Shown: piece by piece, positions 1 to 7,224 of the stretch | Layout: every line of letters begins with the position of its first letter | Numbering within the stretch: the stretch's first letter is position 1 | DNA from: Flectobacillus longus | GTDB taxonomy: Bacteria > Bacteroidota > Bacteroidia > Cytophagales > Spirosomataceae | Assembly: GCF_030056705.1 (NCBI RefSeq) | Contig: NZ_JASHIC010000021.1 | Coordinates: 94,382 to 158,381 of the forward strand | Reading direction: 5' to 3' | Length of the DNA stretch: 64,000 bases | Notes under the pieces: model-generated | The model's input: the letters and a program-made list of their open reading frames with translations, nothing else | The model's database searches: none | What the model was told of the DNA's origin: nothing | Translations under genes and position numbers: made by a program

Positions 1-197
1 ACTCTTGCTTGATAGTTTCCAAATGGGTCTTGCTGCCAGTTAATAAAATGTTCTTCTGGAGTAATTTTCAAGGAATATCCTTCAATCGAAGTTCGTGAAT
101 GAGGCGCAGGTCTTAAGCGAAAAATGTGGGGCGACAAGCTGACGCTACGATCAAACTTATACTTAGTTTTATGAGAAATCGCAACTTTTAATGACAT
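1..197 (-). CDS. Transglutaminase-like protein, N-terminal fragment (cut by window edge)
   Basis: An open frame starts with ATG at 197 and runs off the left edge with 65 codons visible. The peptide begins MSLKVAISHKTKYKFDRSV and contains LSPHIFRLRPAPHSR and HFINWQQDPFGNY. These match the start of the bacterial transglutaminase N-terminal domain found in large transglutaminase-like proteins, where the stretch RLRPAPHxR followed by NWQQDPFGN is highly conserved. The catalytic Cys-His-Asp core would lie outside the window, so activity cannot be judged. It is transcribed leftward, away from the partition locus. The family identification comes from motif recognition only. Confidence 0.8.
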   Translation of the reverse strand, partial: MSLKVAISHKTKYKFDRSVSLSPHIFRLRPAPHSRTSIEGYSLKITPEEHFINWQQDPFGNYQAR

Positions 198-437
198 ACG
201 AGATTATTTTGAAGGTTCAATCATGGATTTATGTAAAAAAAGTGAAAAAAACCATAAAATATCAACCTCCAAATAAAAATTTATAAATTCTCTTAAAGAA
301 ATTATATTCTACTTAACATTCATTTTACTTTTAATTATTTTAGAATATTCTCTTTATTCAAAATTATATTTCATCATTGTCAACAATTACAACTTTACCT
401 TAATGCCTATTTATCATTGACCATTCTGTCCGAAATA

Positions 438-846
438 CTCAAATCATAATGCTCAAAATGAGCAATATGATAATGATAAAAACGCTCAAACCATAATGCT
501 CAAAATGGGCAATATGATAATGATAAAAACGCTCAAACCATAATGCTCAAAATGGGCAATATGATAATGATGAAAATGTTCAAACCATATTGCTCAAAAT
601 GAGCAATATGATAATGATAAAAACGCTCAAACCATAATGCTCAAAATGAGCAATATGATAATGATGAAAATGTTCAAACCATAATGCTCAAAATGGGCAA
701 TATGATAATGATGAAAATGCTCAAACCATATTGCTCAAAATGAGCAATATGATATTGATAAAAACGCTCAAATCATAATGCTCAAAATGGGCAATATGAT
801 AATGATGAAAATGCTCAAACCATATTGCTCAAAATGAGCAATATGG
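438..846. repeat. parS: Nine tandem 47-bp repeats with palindromic core; candidate parS/sopC-like centromere
   Basis: Units start at 438, 485, 532, 579, 626, 673, 720, 767 and 814, exactly 47 bp apart; the last is partial. Each carries a 25-bp core at unit positions 8-32. In units 4, 7 and 9 (586-610, 727-751, 821-845) the core is a perfect 10-bp inverted repeat, CATATTGCTC and GAGCAATATG around AAAAT. Units 1 and 5 differ by one base in one arm, the others by two. The linker alternates between GATAAAAACG and GATGAAAATG types. The array lies just downstream of parB, the same position as sopC of plasmid F (tandem 43-bp units each with an inverted repeat). A ParB-binding centromere is the natural reading, by inference. 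The stretch 198-437 before the array is AT-rich and shows no gene. Confidence 0.8.
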
Positions 847-851
847 CTGAT

Positions 852-885
852 AACAAAAAAGAGGTCGATTGACCTCTTTTTTGTT
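852..885. terminator. Intrinsic terminator between parB and the repeat array
   Basis: A 15-bp perfect inverted repeat (852-866 and 871-885) with loop GATT has the GAGGTC/GACCTC core flanked by A and T runs. It overlaps the parB stop codon at 884-886. The A/T flanks let it work in both directions. It would stop parAB transcription before the centromere array. Confidence 0.8.
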
Positions 886-1804
886 AAAGTAACTCTTCTA
901 ACCTAGAGACTAGATTTTTTAGTTCTTCTAGTTTTTCTTTGTCTTTAGCATTTACAATTTTCTTTACAAGGGCTATAATTTCATTAGAACAATTAACTAA
1001 CGTATGGTCAGCTGGAACTGCTTCAATTTTTGCTACCAGTCCACTCGTTTGTAGCACGGTTACCAACTCATCTGCACTTTCGATGGGTTTAGGTAATTCT
1101 TTTACTTTAGCTACTTTTTGTAAAAGACCCTTTTCGATATTTTGATTTCCAGCCAATACTTCATTTCGTAAGGTGGTAGATAGTTTCCCTAACCCTTCTG
1201 CAAACTCAGCATCACGTCGAATAGTAGCAGGACTGACTTTGTATTCTTCCGATAATTTCGAGGCTGTTGAAGCTTTTACACGTTTACTTTCAAAATAATC
1301 ATCTACGTTGATAAGTCCTTCGTCAGTAATACGGTCATATTTACCTCGTTCAGTTTTTTCGTTGTTATAGCGTAAGCCTCTGAAGTAAGATGCTTGTTGA
1401 GGTGTAAGATTACGGCGCCCCAATTGCAAATCAATCATATAGTCTTTTACCTCTTTTAGATTGCTAAAAGACAATAATTGAATATTAAAATTCAATTGAT
1501 TGGCCTGACAAATTCGATAGCGATTGTGTCCATCTATCAGGATGTAGGCTGGAGTTGCATCTTCTGTGGTACTTAATCCAGCTACGCTGAGGGTAGTTTC
1601 CCATACTAATAGAGCATCTTTACAGCCGTATTTTAAAATATTCTGTTCTAGTTGTTGAGATTCTTCGTCACTCAAAGGAGGTATAAAGTCGCGAAGTTCT
1701 TCAAGGATTTGTATATTTTGCTTAATGGCCTCTAGGGAAATGAGATTACTTCCCAAGGCTTGCTTGGTTTTGGAGGCTATAACGTCTTTAAAATTTGCTT
1801 TCAT
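884..1804 (-). CDS. parB: ParB-type partition protein (centromere binding)
   Basis: 306 residues. The ParB/Srx-like N-terminal fold is marked by ILIDGHNRYRIC near residue 90, corresponding to the DGHHR-type nucleotide-binding signature of plasmid ParB/RepB/Spo0J proteins. LGRRNLTPQQASYFRG follows near residue 128. A helix-turn-helix is visible in TASKLSEEYKVSPATIRRD near 180-200, and the C-terminus is a Lys/Glu-rich helix suited to dimerisation. Start is ATG at 1804, 7 bp after the parA stop, so the two genes form a compact parA-parB operon. It should bind the tandem repeats at 438-846 and recruit ParA for segregation; the target is inferred from position. Confidence 0.9.
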   Translation of the reverse strand: MKANFKDVIASKTKQALGSNLISLEAIKQNIQILEELRDFIPPLSDEESQQLEQNILKYGCKDALLVWETTLSVAGLSTTEDATPAYILIDGHNRYRICQANQLNFNIQLLSFSNLKEVKDYMIDLQLGRRNLTPQQASYFRGLRYNNEKTERGKYDRITDEGLINVDDYFESKRVKASTASKLSEEYKVSPATIRRDAEFAEGLGKLSTTLRNEVLAGNQNIEKGLLQKVAKVKELPKPIESADELVTVLQTSGLVAKIEAVPADHTLVNCSNEIIALVKKIVNAKDKEKLEELKNLVSRLEELL

Positions 1805-1811
1805 CTAATCT

Positions 1812-2768
1812 CTATTTTACCACTTGTAAATACTGTATAAACTCTTCCGAAAACTCACGATACAATTTGGCTGCTTCCGAATTTTCTGCAAATTTGGAGA
1901 TTGTGCTTTGTTCTATTTGTGCTTTTTGAAAATCTACAAGATGTTTTATTTCGGTACGAAATACCCTAAACTGTGACATACTTTCTCTAACGTGTTCTTT
2001 TACGCCATCGTGTACTGAGTTTTTCTTTACCATTGTAAATACGATTCCGTCAATTTCAATGGCAGGATTCCAGCTCGTACGAACTTCCGAGATTCTATCT
2101 AAAAGGGTATTCAATCCTTTAACAGCTGATATTTCTGGTTGAAGTGTGATTAAACAACTTTTAGAAGCAATCAACGCTGAAGAAGTAAGAGCATTGAGTG
2201 ATGGAGGGCAATCTATCAAAATATAATCGTATTGCTCCATCAAGGGTACTAATTTGTTTTTGAGCCTTGAAACTCCTCCCAAAGAAATAATTAATTCGAT
2301 TTCAGCTTTTGCCAAATCTATATCTGAAGGGCTAAGATCTAGGTTGGGGGCAATATTCATCACTGGCAATTCATCAGTTTTGAGCAAAGCATCTACTACT
2401 TGCTTTTCTGGTGTGTCTATTCCTAGTATTTGAGACAAATTACCCTGAGGATCCATATCAATCAATAATACGTTAAATCCTTTTCTGGCTAAGGCCTCAC
2501 CCAAAGAACCTGTAGTAGTAGTCTTTCCAACGCCTCCTTTGTGATTGATGATTGAAATAACGCGAGCATTCTGATAAAGATTTGGCGAGTATCCGTATTT
2601 AGTTAATACAGGTAATAGAGCTGCTAAATGTCTTTCGTTTAGATTTCGCTCTCCAGTGATAGCTTTGGTGAGTGTTCCTTTGGCTAATGCTGATTCCTTT
2701 TCTACAGTCGAAACTGAAAGCGCGGGGTTATGTCTTAAGAATTTCAGGACTAATTCTTGGCTTATCAT
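1812..2768 (-). CDS. parA: ParA-type partition ATPase with N-terminal HTH
   Basis: 318 residues. Residues 1-60 form a helix-turn-helix-like region (VSTVEKESALAKGTLTKAI). The deviant Walker A motif HKGGVGKTTTTGSLGEALAR follows near 75-95, then VLLIDMDPQGNLSQILG (Walker A'), and YILIDCPPSLNALT as Walker B. This is the type Ia plasmid ParA layout, in which the HTH end lets ParA repress its own operon and the ATPase drives plasmid segregation over the nucleoid. Start is ATG at 2768. Upstream are a TAnnTTTG -7 box and two inverted repeats, which fit autoregulation. It is transcribed divergently from the iteron origin. Confidence 0.95.
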   Translation of the reverse strand: MISQELVLKFLRHNPALSVSTVEKESALAKGTLTKAITGERNLNERHLAALLPVLTKYGYSPNLYQNARVISIINHKGGVGKTTTTGSLGEALARKGFNVLLIDMDPQGNLSQILGIDTPEKQVVDALLKTDELPVMNIAPNLDLSPSDIDLAKAEIELIISLGGVSRLKNKLVPLMEQYDYILIDCPPSLNALTSSALIASKSCLITLQPEISAVKGLNTLLDRISEVRTSWNPAIEIDGIVFTMVKKNSVHDGVKEHVRESMSQFRVFRTEIKHLVDFQKAQIEQSTISKFAENSEAAKLYREFSEEFIQYLQVVK

Positions 2769-2779
2769 AGGTAAAATCG

Positions 2780-2829
2780 TTTGTATTATATTTCATACAA
2801 ATATATCAACAAAGTATCAGTTTTGATAC
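2780..2829 (-). promoter_or_regulatory. parAB promoter with two inverted-repeat operators
   Basis: On the minus strand a TATATTTG box (2798-2805) matches the Bacteroidota -7 consensus TAnnTTTG. Inverted repeat TTTGTAT/ATACAAA (2780-2786, 2795-2801) overlaps it. A second one, GTATCA-GTTT-TGATAC (2814-2829), lies just upstream in the spacer toward the -33 region. The arrangement suits repression by the HTH of ParA, which is inference. Confidence 0.55.
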
Positions 2830-2879
2830 AACTATCTTATAATAATTCTTCTTCCGCTAAACTTATTTTAAAGTAGATA

Positions 2880-3210
2880 AAAACTACTTTTATGGTGTTA
2901 ATTGGCAAAAGGTCGACATAAAGGAAAAACTACTTTTATGGTGTCATATATAAATTTTAGAGAATATTTAAAAACTACTTTTATGGTGCTAAATTAGAAA
3001 CGACTATAAGTTATAAAAACTACTTTTATGGTGTACTTATTTTTTAATAGGGTTATTTAAAAACTACTTTTATGGTGTCAGAGGTACTTATTATAACTTT
3101 TTAAAAACTACTTTTATGGTGTTTAGTTGATTTCAACGATTTTCTTAAAAACTACTTTTATGGTGCTTGGGGTGTTTTTAATACTTTCTTTAAAAACTAC
3201 TTTTATGGTG
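2880..3210. repeat. Origin iterons, sparse array (8 copies)
   Basis: The 18-bp iteron AAAACTACTTTTATGGTG occurs perfectly and in the same orientation at 2880, 2926, 2971, 3016, 3060, 3104, 3148 and 3193. Start-to-start spacing is 44-46 bp, and the spacer sequences are unrelated to each other. Iterons bind Rep_3-family initiators, so this is one half of the replication origin or an incompatibility/copy-control array. Confidence 0.9.
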
Positions 3211-3324
3211 TCTCCACTTTCAATTCTTTCTCTTACGATTTTTATTCGTGACTAATTTTAGGAGTTTTTTAAACTGAATATTTAAGAAAAAAATTAATAA
3301 AAAATCAACAATTCCCTTTGTTGT

Positions 3325-3356
3325 CTTTTAAATCTTTTATTCTTTTAAATCTTTTA
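3325..3356. repeat. AT-rich direct repeats, candidate DNA-unwinding element
   Basis: CTTTTAAATCTTTTA occurs twice, at 3325-3339 and 3342-3356, a 17-bp period. It lies in a very AT-rich stretch (3211-3398) between the two iteron arrays, with no coding potential. AT-rich tandem 13-mer-like repeats next to iterons are the usual duplex-opening site of Rep-dependent origins. I found no consensus DnaA box nearby. Confidence 0.5.
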
Positions 3357-3398
3357 GGGCTCCATAACTATTTGATTTACAGTTTATTATGACCATTA

Positions 3399-3502
3399 AA
3401 AACTACTTTTATGGTGCTTAAAACTACTTTTATGGTGTATTAAAACTACTTTTATGGTGCTTAAAACTACTTTTATGGTGTATTAAAACTACTTTTATGG
3501 TG
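3399..3502. repeat. Origin iterons, dense array (5 copies plus a truncated one)
   Basis: The same iteron AAAACTACTTTTATGGTG is found at 3399, 3420, 3442, 3463 and 3485, with spacing 21, 22, 21 and 22 bp. This is close to two helical turns, so all copies face the same side of the DNA. A truncated copy, AAAACTACCTG, begins at 3506 in phase. Helically phased adjacent iterons are typical of the functional origin core where initiator monomers assemble. Confidence 0.9.
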
Positions 3503-3505
3503 CTT

Positions 3506-3570
3506 AAAACTACCTGCTTAAATTAAAAGTAGTTTTTGTGATGCTTTTTTTTCAATTCCTCTTATTTTTG
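3506..3570 (+). promoter_or_regulatory. rep promoter with inverted half-iteron operator
   Basis: A truncated iteron AAAACTAC (3506-3513) is mirrored by TAAAAGTAGTTTT (3524-3536), a 13-bp match to the reverse complement of the iteron. Together they make an inverted repeat. A TATTTTTG -7 box sits at 3563-3570, with TTTG at 3535-3538 as a slightly distant -33 element overlapping the inverted half-iteron. In several iteron plasmids, initiator dimers repress rep at inverted half-iterons; the same is inferred here. Confidence 0.6.
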
Positions 3571-3693
3571 TACAATAAAGGACAGAAACCGAAGTCTGTG
3601 ACAATTTTTTGATTAAGGGTCTTAATAAAAAATTAAGTATTTCATTCTAAGCTGATTAGTATAAATACCGGTTTTCCTAATGTCATAGAAGAT

Positions 3694-5118
3694 ATGAAGA
3701 CAGAGAAAAGAGAGCAAGCTTTGGACAGCGTAACCAAAGACCCTTATCGGATTGTCAAGGGCAATCCTCTAATAGAAGCGCGTTTTGAGTTGACTCCAAC
3801 TCAAATGAAGCTTTTTATTTATATGTTGTCGTTATTGGACATAAGTAAAGAGAGCTTTGTCCCACTGACGATAACAGTAAAAGATTTTCAGAAGTTTACA
3901 GGCGTAGAAGGAGGAAGTTTGTATTCGCACCTGCAACAAGAGATGAAGAAGATGATTGACAAAAAGGTTTATTATAAAGACGATCGCATAGAATTAGATT
4001 CGCACCTGATTAGTGGTTATGTTTATTTTAAAAAAGAGGGCTATTTTGTTCTGGAATTTCCTAACCTATTGAAACCTTTTTTATTACAACTCAAAGAAAA
4101 CTTCACAGTACTAGATATTCGAAATATTTTACGATTAGATAGCTCGTACGCCATGCGTTTTTATGAAATATGTAAAGAAAAAGAACGCATTGGTACATTT
4201 GAATTTGAAGTAGACAAACTCAAAAGAATGTTCAACATTGAGCACAAGTACAAAAACTATTTTGATTTTAAAATGAAAGTAGTCGTACAAGCGCAAAATG
4301 AATTGATGAAAAATTCGGAATTATATTTTGAGTTTACCGAAATCAAACAAGGGAAAAAAGTCGTCAAATTAAGGTTTGTTGTAAAGAAAAATAAACTGGA
4401 GGAAGTAGAAGACCCACTAGTTGATCAAATATCTGCGAGTTTTAAAGAAGCTACTCAAAATCCCTTGCCATTAATTACCCAGTCGATAGAAATACAAGCC
4501 AACGAGACACTCAATTTGATATATGATCAAATAAAAGATTTTGGAATTACACAACATACTATTAAAGATTGGCTTGACGAAATATCGGTTGAGCAAATAC
4601 AATTAGCGATTGACTATCTGAAAAAAGAGCTCATTACTGGTCGAAACATCAAAAATATAGGAGGATATTTGACTACGATGGTAAAAAGTTCAGATCTGAT
4701 GCAAGCACAGCAACAGGAAGTAAAAAAGAAAGAAGAAGCCAAGCGAATACAAGCTACAAAGAAAGCAGAAGTTCAGAACAAAAATGAGCAACAATACCGA
4801 AAAGACAAATTATTAGAAGAATACACCAATGCTAAGCGTCATGAAGCCAATATGATACTGAACCAAAATCCTCAGTTATACTTGAATATTCTTGACAGAA
4901 TGAGTGCAAATCTGCTAGGGTCAATGCAGTATGATAGCTATCTTCAATTTTGTAACGGACAAATATCAATAGATACCTTTTTAAAATATTTTAATCTGGG
5001 AACAGGCTTTTACGGAATTGTTATGAATATATTGGAAGCTGAGTTTCCTGTATTTGGTTATATCAAAGACGAGTATATTCCAAAGGCAAAAGAAATAGGC
5101 TTGAGATTGACCTACTAA
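3694..5118 (+). CDS. repB: Rep_3-family plasmid replication initiator
   Basis: 474 residues. Residues about 20-235 show the tandem winged-helix layout of Rep_3 initiators (PF01051): KGNPLIEARFELTPTQMKLF at the start, TVKDFQKFTGV, then NILRLDSSYAMRFYEICKE and FDFKMKVVVQAQNELM in the second domain. Residues about 335-390 are a Lys/Glu/Gln-rich probable coiled coil, followed by a C-terminal tail absent from short Rep proteins. It should bind the 18-bp iterons immediately upstream and start replication. Start is ATG at 3694, about 120 bp after the predicted -7 box, so a long 5' leader is expected. It is transcribed divergently from parAB. Confidence 0.92.
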   Translation: MKTEKREQALDSVTKDPYRIVKGNPLIEARFELTPTQMKLFIYMLSLLDISKESFVPLTITVKDFQKFTGVEGGSLYSHLQQEMKKMIDKKVYYKDDRIELDSHLISGYVYFKKEGYFVLEFPNLLKPFLLQLKENFTVLDIRNILRLDSSYAMRFYEICKEKERIGTFEFEVDKLKRMFNIEHKYKNYFDFKMKVVVQAQNELMKNSELYFEFTEIKQGKKVVKLRFVVKKNKLEEVEDPLVDQISASFKEATQNPLPLITQSIEIQANETLNLIYDQIKDFGITQHTIKDWLDEISVEQIQLAIDYLKKELITGRNIKNIGGYLTTMVKSSDLMQAQQQEVKKKEEAKRIQATKKAEVQNKNEQQYRKDKLLEEYTNAKRHEANMILNQNPQLYLNILDRMSANLLGSMQYDSYLQFCNGQISIDTFLKYFNLGTGFYGIVMNILEAEFPVFGYIKDEYIPKAKEIGLRLTY

Positions 5119-5583
5119 AATCTTGATTTTTGGAGGGGCTTTGTAGTGTGGAAAGCTAAAATTACTACAAGGATTAAAAAAGGATACTATTCTCTCCCAA
5201 ATAAACGTGTTTGTGTACCCGGTTATCATTGATTGCTCTCTGCATTGGATGAGTCTGTAAGTGTATGTTAGATGAGTTGGTGAACTACCCGTGGCAAATA
5301 CTTGGTAGAAGAAAAAACATTTACTTTACAATCAACTAAAGGCAAAAAACAACTCCATCTTCTAGCTCGATCATTTAAGGCTAGAAAGAGAAAAATCCCA
5401 AAGAACATTTCTATTGCTTGGGCTCAAGTACAATAACCTAATTTTGAGAATATTAACTGTCTTTAGGGATAGTAAGGGATATAAAAAAAACAATCACTTC
5501 TGTATTTATTAACCTCATTACCTGTAGAATCAGCTAGTGAAGCTTAGGAAATATGTCATAGATCAATCATTTGCCCACAGAAT
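5119..5583. other. Gene-free stretch downstream of rep
   Basis: About 465 bp without a convincing gene. One frame stays open from 5284 to 5436 (about 50 codons, basic, ending AWAQVQ) but has no start codon and no recognisable family, so it could be a decayed gene or chance. No clear intrinsic terminator follows rep. Confidence 0.4.
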
Positions 5584-5788
5584 AGCAAATATGAGTCATC
5601 CCGAATTTTGGTATTTGGCTTATTTCCAATTGTTGATCAAAAAAGCGGTCGAAAAACTAATTTCGACCGCTTTTTTGATACAAGATTTCACTTTAAACGC
5701 AAAGCATTGCGTCTCTACTAGTAAAATTCGTATTAATAATAATCACTCATGCGCTCAATCACTAAATTAGGAATGACTCATGTTTGCT
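5584..5788. repeat. Dispersed palindromic element, copy A
   Basis: The ends are imperfect inverted repeats of about 27 bp: the left reads AGCAAATATGAGTCATCCC, and the right, reverse-complemented, reads AGCAAACATGAGTCATTCC. Inside are a strong hairpin (5637-5678) and a small stem ACGCAA-AGCA-TTGCGT followed by CTCTAC. A related copy lies at 57657-57928 with the same order of parts. There is no coding content, so it is a MITE-like or REP-like non-autonomous element that supplies a terminator between rep and the phosphodiesterase gene. Confidence 0.6.
5637..5678. terminator. Bidirectional terminator hairpin inside copy A
   Basis: An 18-bp perfect stem (5637-5654 and 5661-5678) with a 6-nt loop has core GCGGTCG/CGACCGC and flanking A6/T6 runs. 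It can end transcripts arriving from either side. Confidence 0.75.
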
Positions 5789-5807
5789 CTTACCATTTTA
5801 AGTAAAC

Positions 5808-7145
5808 TTATTTTACAACACTTGGATACAAGACGCCATCTAGGTTATTCATAGATAAACCCAATAATTTTGCCACGATTGGAGCAATGTCTTCAAGTCC
5901 CATCGTTGGAATTACCACATCGGATTTTATATCAGCACCATAAGCGATAAATCCTGTTTCTATTTCTTTGAAATTAGGGAAATAGCCATGTGTTCCACCT
6001 TTGGCTGGTTTTAGGAATGGTTCTTCAAAAGAATCCGAAAATGAAAACCCTTGTTTGGCAGTCAGAGCAAGTGCTGCCTCTGGGTCAGCACCAATGGCTT
6101 GATAATCTTCTGGTTTTACAATATCAAATAGCTTTTTTGTACTAGCTGGCAAATCATTCAAAATTTGTTGAACCTGCTTGAGCGTTTGCTGGTCTTTTTT
6201 ATCTTTCAAATACAAAAATGCCATACCGCCTTGTGGATGGAAAGTCGCTTTCCAATTACCTCTATCTTTTTTCTTTTCCATCAAACCTGCTTTTACGAGC
6301 CATGTATTTGGCGAAAGTTGCGCATGAATATCCACAAATCCATGATCACCAACAATCAAAAACGTAGTACTATCTTTGATACCTGCGCGTTCGGCCGCTT
6401 CCATGATTTTACCTACGGCACGGTCTGCACCTGCAATGGCTCTTTCAACGCTTGGACCATTGCGACCTTCTTTGTGTTCAAAATGATCTAAATTGAAAAT
6501 ATGTACGGTTGTCAAATTTGGTTTGTATTTTTCCAATACATAAGCAGCCATACGAGCAATATTTTCGTCCATCGTCAGATAATCACTATCCATTGCTTTA
6601 GCGGTCAATTTACCCGTTGCTTCACGTTCAATTTCTTCAAACAAACCTTGTGGTTTGGCAAATTTGCGCATTTGAATCAATGGATCTGCCACATTCTTTT
6701 CGATTTCTGTTTCTGGAATATTATAGTCTACAGTTTGTGTTCCAACTGTCACTGGCCAGTGAATAGAAGCCGTTTTTAGACCTTTTTTGTGAGCAGCATC
6801 CCAGATAGTTTCTGCTTTAATCAAATTGTTTTCCCAGTTCCAACGTCCTGTTTGTCCAGTCGGCTCAAATGGAGTATTATGAAAAATTTTGTGTTTGTTT
6901 GGCAAAACTCCTGTCACAATGGTGGTATGTGAGGGATAAGTAACTGTAGGAAATACGCCTCTTACACCGTCTGAAGAAGCACCATTTTGAGCCATTTCAT
7001 GAAGGTTTGGCGTAGGCCATTGTGCTTGTCTATAAAAATCAGGGCGAAAGCCATCGAGACTAATAACGACTACATATTTAGATTTTTGTGCGAATGTTAT
7101 TGACACTGACGTAAGCAATAACATAAGGAAAATAGCTTTTTTCAT
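5808..7145 (-). CDS. Alkaline-phosphatase-superfamily nucleotide pyrophosphatase/phosphodiesterase (NPP type), exported
   Basis: 445 residues with a signal peptide (MKKAIFLMLLLTSVSITFAQ). The NPP family (PF01663) signature is complete. The metal-binding Asp31 is in ISLDGFRPDFY and the nucleophile Thr67 is in GVFPTVTYPSHTTIVTG. Later metal ligands are visible in NLDHFEHKEG (near 225), GDHGFVDIH (near 268) and GTHGYFPN (near 396). Such enzymes hydrolyse phosphodiester or pyrophosphate bonds, for example of nucleotides, outside the cytoplasm; the exact substrate is unknown. It stands alone, after the terminator of the TonB receptor upstream and before the palindromic element downstream. Confidence 0.9.
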   Translation of the reverse strand: MKKAIFLMLLLTSVSITFAQKSKYVVVISLDGFRPDFYRQAQWPTPNLHEMAQNGASSDGVRGVFPTVTYPSHTTIVTGVLPNKHKIFHNTPFEPTGQTGRWNWENNLIKAETIWDAAHKKGLKTASIHWPVTVGTQTVDYNIPETEIEKNVADPLIQMRKFAKPQGLFEEIEREATGKLTAKAMDSDYLTMDENIARMAAYVLEKYKPNLTTVHIFNLDHFEHKEGRNGPSVERAIAGADRAVGKIMEAAERAGIKDSTTFLIVGDHGFVDIHAQLSPNTWLVKAGLMEKKKDRGNWKATFHPQGGMAFLYLKDKKDQQTLKQVQQILNDLPASTKKLFDIVKPEDYQAIGADPEAALALTAKQGFSFSDSFEEPFLKPAKGGTHGYFPNFKEIETGFIAYGADIKSDVVIPTMGLEDIAPIVAKLLGLSMNNLDGVLYPSVVK

Positions 7146-7177
7146 TTTAGAGAATGTAAAGGTAGGATTTGAAAAAA

Positions 7178-7209
7178 GGCGGTTAAAGTAACAATCTGCT
7201 TTAACCGCC
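7178..7209 (-). terminator. Terminator of the TonB-dependent receptor gene
   Basis: An 11-bp perfect stem, GGCGGTTAAAG and CTTTAACCGCC, with a 10-nt loop is followed on the minus strand by six T residues. It starts 15 bp after the receptor stop codon. Confidence 0.85.
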
Positions 7210-7224
7210 TACAAAAGTGATATA

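Noticed and set aside
438..846. Possible CRISPR array
   Set aside because: The units are true tandem repeats with near-identical sequence throughout; there are no unique spacers of constant length and no cas genes.
2880..3502. Possible CRISPR array in the iteron region
   Set aside because: The repeats are 18 bp, spacing varies between 21-22 and 44-46 bp, and they lie directly upstream of a Rep_3 initiator, which fits iterons.
5284..5436. About 50 open codons resembling a gene remnant
   Set aside because: No start codon, no recognisable family and a length that chance allows in AT-rich DNA.
5537..5770. 77-codon frame on the plus strand
   Set aside because: It runs through the terminator hairpin and both ends of the palindromic element, so the peptide is a by-product of that structure.
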